From Candidatus Aegiribacteria sp. (GTDB lineage: Bacteria; Fermentibacterota; Fermentibacteria; Fermentibacterales; Fermentibacteraceae), in assembly GCA_021107345.1 (NCBI GenBank), contig JAIOSX010000064.1, positions 1 to 16,302 of the forward strand: DNA of 16,302 nucleotides, written 5' to 3'. The notes below the pieces were generated by a model, which was not told the DNA's origin, searched no databases, and saw nothing but the letters and a program-made list of their open reading frames with translations. The position numbers and the translations under genes were made by a program. Of this stretch, positions 14,395-16,302 are shown in pieces. How positions within the stretch are numbered: position 1 is the stretch's first letter; the number at the start of each line of letters is the position of its first letter.

Positions 14395-14532
14395 TTAAAG
14401 CGGGCGGGCAAGAATCACTACGTTGCAGGTTTCGCGATATTCACCCGTTTCTTCAGCTCTGGAGTTCAGGTATATGATATACCTTCCAACCGGAAGCCTT
14501 CCGCCCATTCCTCTCCCTGTTGCGTAGTGTTG
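14395..14532 (-). pseudogene. Out-of-frame C-terminal tail (FlgD-Ig-like) of the LTD protein
   Basis: On the minus strand, in a frame different from the large protein upstream, 14532-14395 reads GRGMGGRLPVGRYIIYL, then NSRAEETGEYRETCNVVILARPL and TAA. The pattern G-x-x-LPxGxYIxYL followed by a last strand V-V-I-L-A is typical of the final strands of FlgD-Ig-like domains that end surface and secreted proteins in FCB-type bacteria. A stop in this frame at 14535-14533 shows it cannot start much further upstream. The tail therefore seems to have belonged to the large gene, from which it is now cut off by a frame change. The overlapping in-frame reading ends in a non-family sequence (RLEGISYT). 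Confidence 0.6.
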
Positions 14533-16302
14533 TTAAGAATCGGCCAGCCAGCCGGCTGCAGGAGGGGGCATTGAATATCTGACCAGATCGTCCTGAAAGC
14601 GGAGGAATCGGAAACAAGAACAGCGAAACTGTCCGGCAGTATTGTAATGCTGTCGCTGCAGAAAACGAAACGATCCCTGGAATCCTCGAAGGTCCAGCCG
14701 ATGAGCTGAACCGGGGCTGAAGACCTGTTCACGATCTCTACCCATTCGGGGTTACCGGGGGAGGGGCTGTACATAATCTCGTTGATAATAACCGGGCCTG
14801 GATCGTTCCAAACACAAGATGTGGAATCATCGGCAGGGAAGGAATCATATTGACAGACAGCTACTGCGAAGAGAAGCATGCTCCCGCTGCAGGAATTCCA
14901 CTCGCAGTCAGTAAAAATCGTATCTCCAGGAGCGAGTATGCCGCAGACATAGCTGCCTATCAGTTCTCCGGCAGATGGTGTACCGCTTTCATCGACATCA
15001 CCGTAGAAATGAACGGTCAGCCCCCCGGAATGTATAGTATCCGTTCCGGAATTGGTGAACTCCGCAAGTAAATCAACAGTTTCGTCTCCAGGACCCATGG
15101 GGGGCATGCATTCCATGCCTGCGCCGCAGGCGTTCACTCCTTCAAAGAAAAAGGGAGGAGGACTGCCGGGCGACGGACCTTCGGCTGAAACGAACCAGTT
15201 ATCTTCGTAATCCGGTTCTTCAAGCTGTTTACGCTGAGCGCTGTTGTCTTCCCCGGGGTCAAAGGGAATTTCATCCAGGCCGTCATCATCCCTCATCAGT
15301 GGATCATCGTAATCAAGTGGTGTCCCGTATGTGGACATGACATCGCATGATTCTGTACCTGACGATGCATAAAGGGTGACGGGATCGTTCCGGGACAGTC
15401 CGTCTCCAAGTGTAGTGTTTCCGGTGGTGAGAGCCACGGTTCCGGGGGGAAAATCGTAGGGCTGGCTGCCATCGGTATATTCCCGGTCAAGGATTACGGC
15501 GTAACAGCCCGTAAGAAGATAGGGTGATTCAACTGCGTCGGGATCATGGAGAACACCGTACTCATTGATCCATGGTACTATCTCATCAAGAGCGTCACCG
15601 TCGGTGAAACTGCATCCGGAGATGTCAAAGACACCGGGTCCAGGATAGTGGATCTCAATTAACTCGTCGTAATCTTCCAGGGAGGGATTGCAGAGAACTT
15701 CGGTTACTACAAGAGGGACACCTTCTCCGGAGCGAAAGCTCTTGAGAAGGACATCGTTCTCCGGAACCATGTCTCCTGGAAGATAAACCCCTGCAGCTGC
15801 AAGGTAGTACCCCGTTTCAGGAGTACTGACCGTTACTGTGACGGTATCGGTTTCTCCGGGGTAGAGGGAATCAGCTGTTTCAATGCAGCATATTTCATCG
15901 GGCTGCGGAAGTGAATCTGCGTTGGAATCAATAAAGATGGTCACTTCAAGCCCGCAGGCTGCAGCTGTACCCCGGTTCGACACTACCGATGCTATCTGCA
16001 AGGGTTGCCCCGGTTGGGGCAGGGCAGGGGTTAGAATGAGAGAATCGACTGCTGCATCTGAAGTATCGGTGAAGACCGCCGGAGACCCCGGTGTTCCGCC
16101 CTCGGGTGAAACAGCCCAGCAGTACTCCTCATCCGGAAGGTCTGAGGATTTTCTTTCCACACTGTGAAATTCTCCTGGATTGAAGGGTATGCCGTCAAGT
16201 TCGTCATCGTCACAGAGAAGAGGATTATCGTATTGAAGAGGAGTTCCATAGGTTGAAAGAACATTGACCTGAGCGGTACCCAGCATGTTGTAAAGTGTTA
16301 CA
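14466..16302 (-). CDS. Large secreted protein with alternating lamin-tail and CARDB-like domains (5' end outside window)
   Basis: The frame is open to the window edge. Residues before the ATG at 16286 (VTLYN) repeat the internal VTLYA at 303-307, so this ATG is internal and the gene continues upstream. Counting from 16286: the end of a first LTD unit (1-70), a CARDB-like beta domain (about 78-185), a second LTD (about 190-377), a second CARDB-like domain (about 395-495) and a third, shortened LTD (499-595, IINEIMYSPSPGNPEWVEIVN). The first two LTD units share the tail STYGTPLxYDxPL..DDxxLDxIPFxPGE..S..RK...PGSP. Both CARDB units carry a possible calcium loop (FIDSNADSLPQPDE, YGDVDESGTPSAGE). 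It is rich in Asp, Pro, Ser and Thr, consistent with export. The third LTD breaks off after ILNNTTQQGEEW, and the expected C-terminal tail is in another frame (14395-14532). Confidence 0.8.
   Translation of the reverse strand, partial: VTLYNMLGTAQVNVLSTYGTPLQYDNPLLCDDDELDGIPFNPGEFHSVERKSSDLPDEEYCWAVSPEGGTPGSPAVFTDTSDAAVDSLILTPALPQPGQPLQIASVVSNRGTAAACGLEVTIFIDSNADSLPQPDEICCIETADSLYPGETDTVTVTVSTPETGYYLAAAGVYLPGDMVPENDVLLKSFRSGEGVPLVVTEVLCNPSLEDYDELIEIHYPGPGVFDISGCSFTDGDALDEIVPWINEYGVLHDPDAVESPYLLTGCYAVILDREYTDGSQPYDFPPGTVALTTGNTTLGDGLSRNDPVTLYASSGTESCDVMSTYGTPLDYDDPLMRDDDGLDEIPFDPGEDNSAQRKQLEEPDYEDNWFVSAEGPSPGSPPPFFFEGVNACGAGMECMPPMGPGDETVDLLAEFTNSGTDTIHSGGLTVHFYGDVDESGTPSAGELIGSYVCGILAPGDTIFTDCEWNSCSGSMLLFAVAVCQYDSFPADDSTSCVWNDPGPVIINEIMYSPSPGNPEWVEIVNRSSAPVQLIGWTFEDSRDRFVFCSDSITILPDSFAVLVSDSSAFRTIWSDIQCPLLQPAGWPILNNTTQQGEEWAEGFRLEGISYT

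Noticed and set aside
16284..16286. ATG at 16286 as the start of the LTD protein
   Set aside because: The frame is open to the window edge and the residues before it repeat an internal VTLY motif, so the gene continues beyond the window.

Overview
The window looks like chromosome of an uncultured, non-model bacterium with moderate GC content. The best guess is a member of the FCB superphylum or a neighbouring candidate phylum such as Fermentibacterota. This rests on an SDR-type threonine dehydrogenase, a short-form ThiC, lipoprotein sulfatase-fold enzymes, and a secreted lamin-tail/CARDB repeat protein with a FlgD-like C-terminal tail. The taxon is inferred from gene style only. I saw no tRNA, rRNA, CRISPR array or transposase gene.

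Layout, left to right. Bases 1-1008 hold the C-terminal part of a TPR protein. Bases 1155-1441 are the remnant of a sulfatase-like lipoprotein gene. Two B12-binding-type radical SAM genes follow (1500-2876, 2911-4311), then an O6-alkylguanine-DNA methyltransferase (4311-4934) whose first codons run through a perfect palindromic repeat. Next are kbl (5011-6213, interrupted by one in-frame TAA), a winged-helix regulator (6268-6912) and an MFS transporter (6925-8178). The minus strand then carries a small two-repeat protein (8161-8484), a sulfatase-fold lipoprotein (8617-9972) and thiC (9969-11275, frameshifted) behind a thi-box leader. The plus strand resumes with a DUF2007-like protein (11412-11714), a secreted HEAT-like plus cyclophilin gene (11711-13361, split by a frameshift) and SDR-type tdh (13426-14388). 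The right end is a large minus-strand surface protein (14395 to beyond 16302), whose C-terminal tail is out of frame.

Functionally, kbl and tdh encode the two steps of threonine to glycine plus acetyl-CoA, but they lie about 7 kb apart and kbl carries a stop. thiC makes the thiamine pyrimidine and is translationally coupled to the lipoprotein gene. The regulator and MFS transporter form a likely two-gene operon.

The most striking property is the number of damaged genes: kbl (nonsense), thiC (frameshift), HEAT/cyclophilin (frameshift), the LTD protein (apparent internal deletion plus frameshift) and the sulfatase remnant (two internal deletions that keep both ends). These could be real gene decay or uncorrected sequencing indels. 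The sulfatase remnant and LTD tail are hard to explain by single-base errors.
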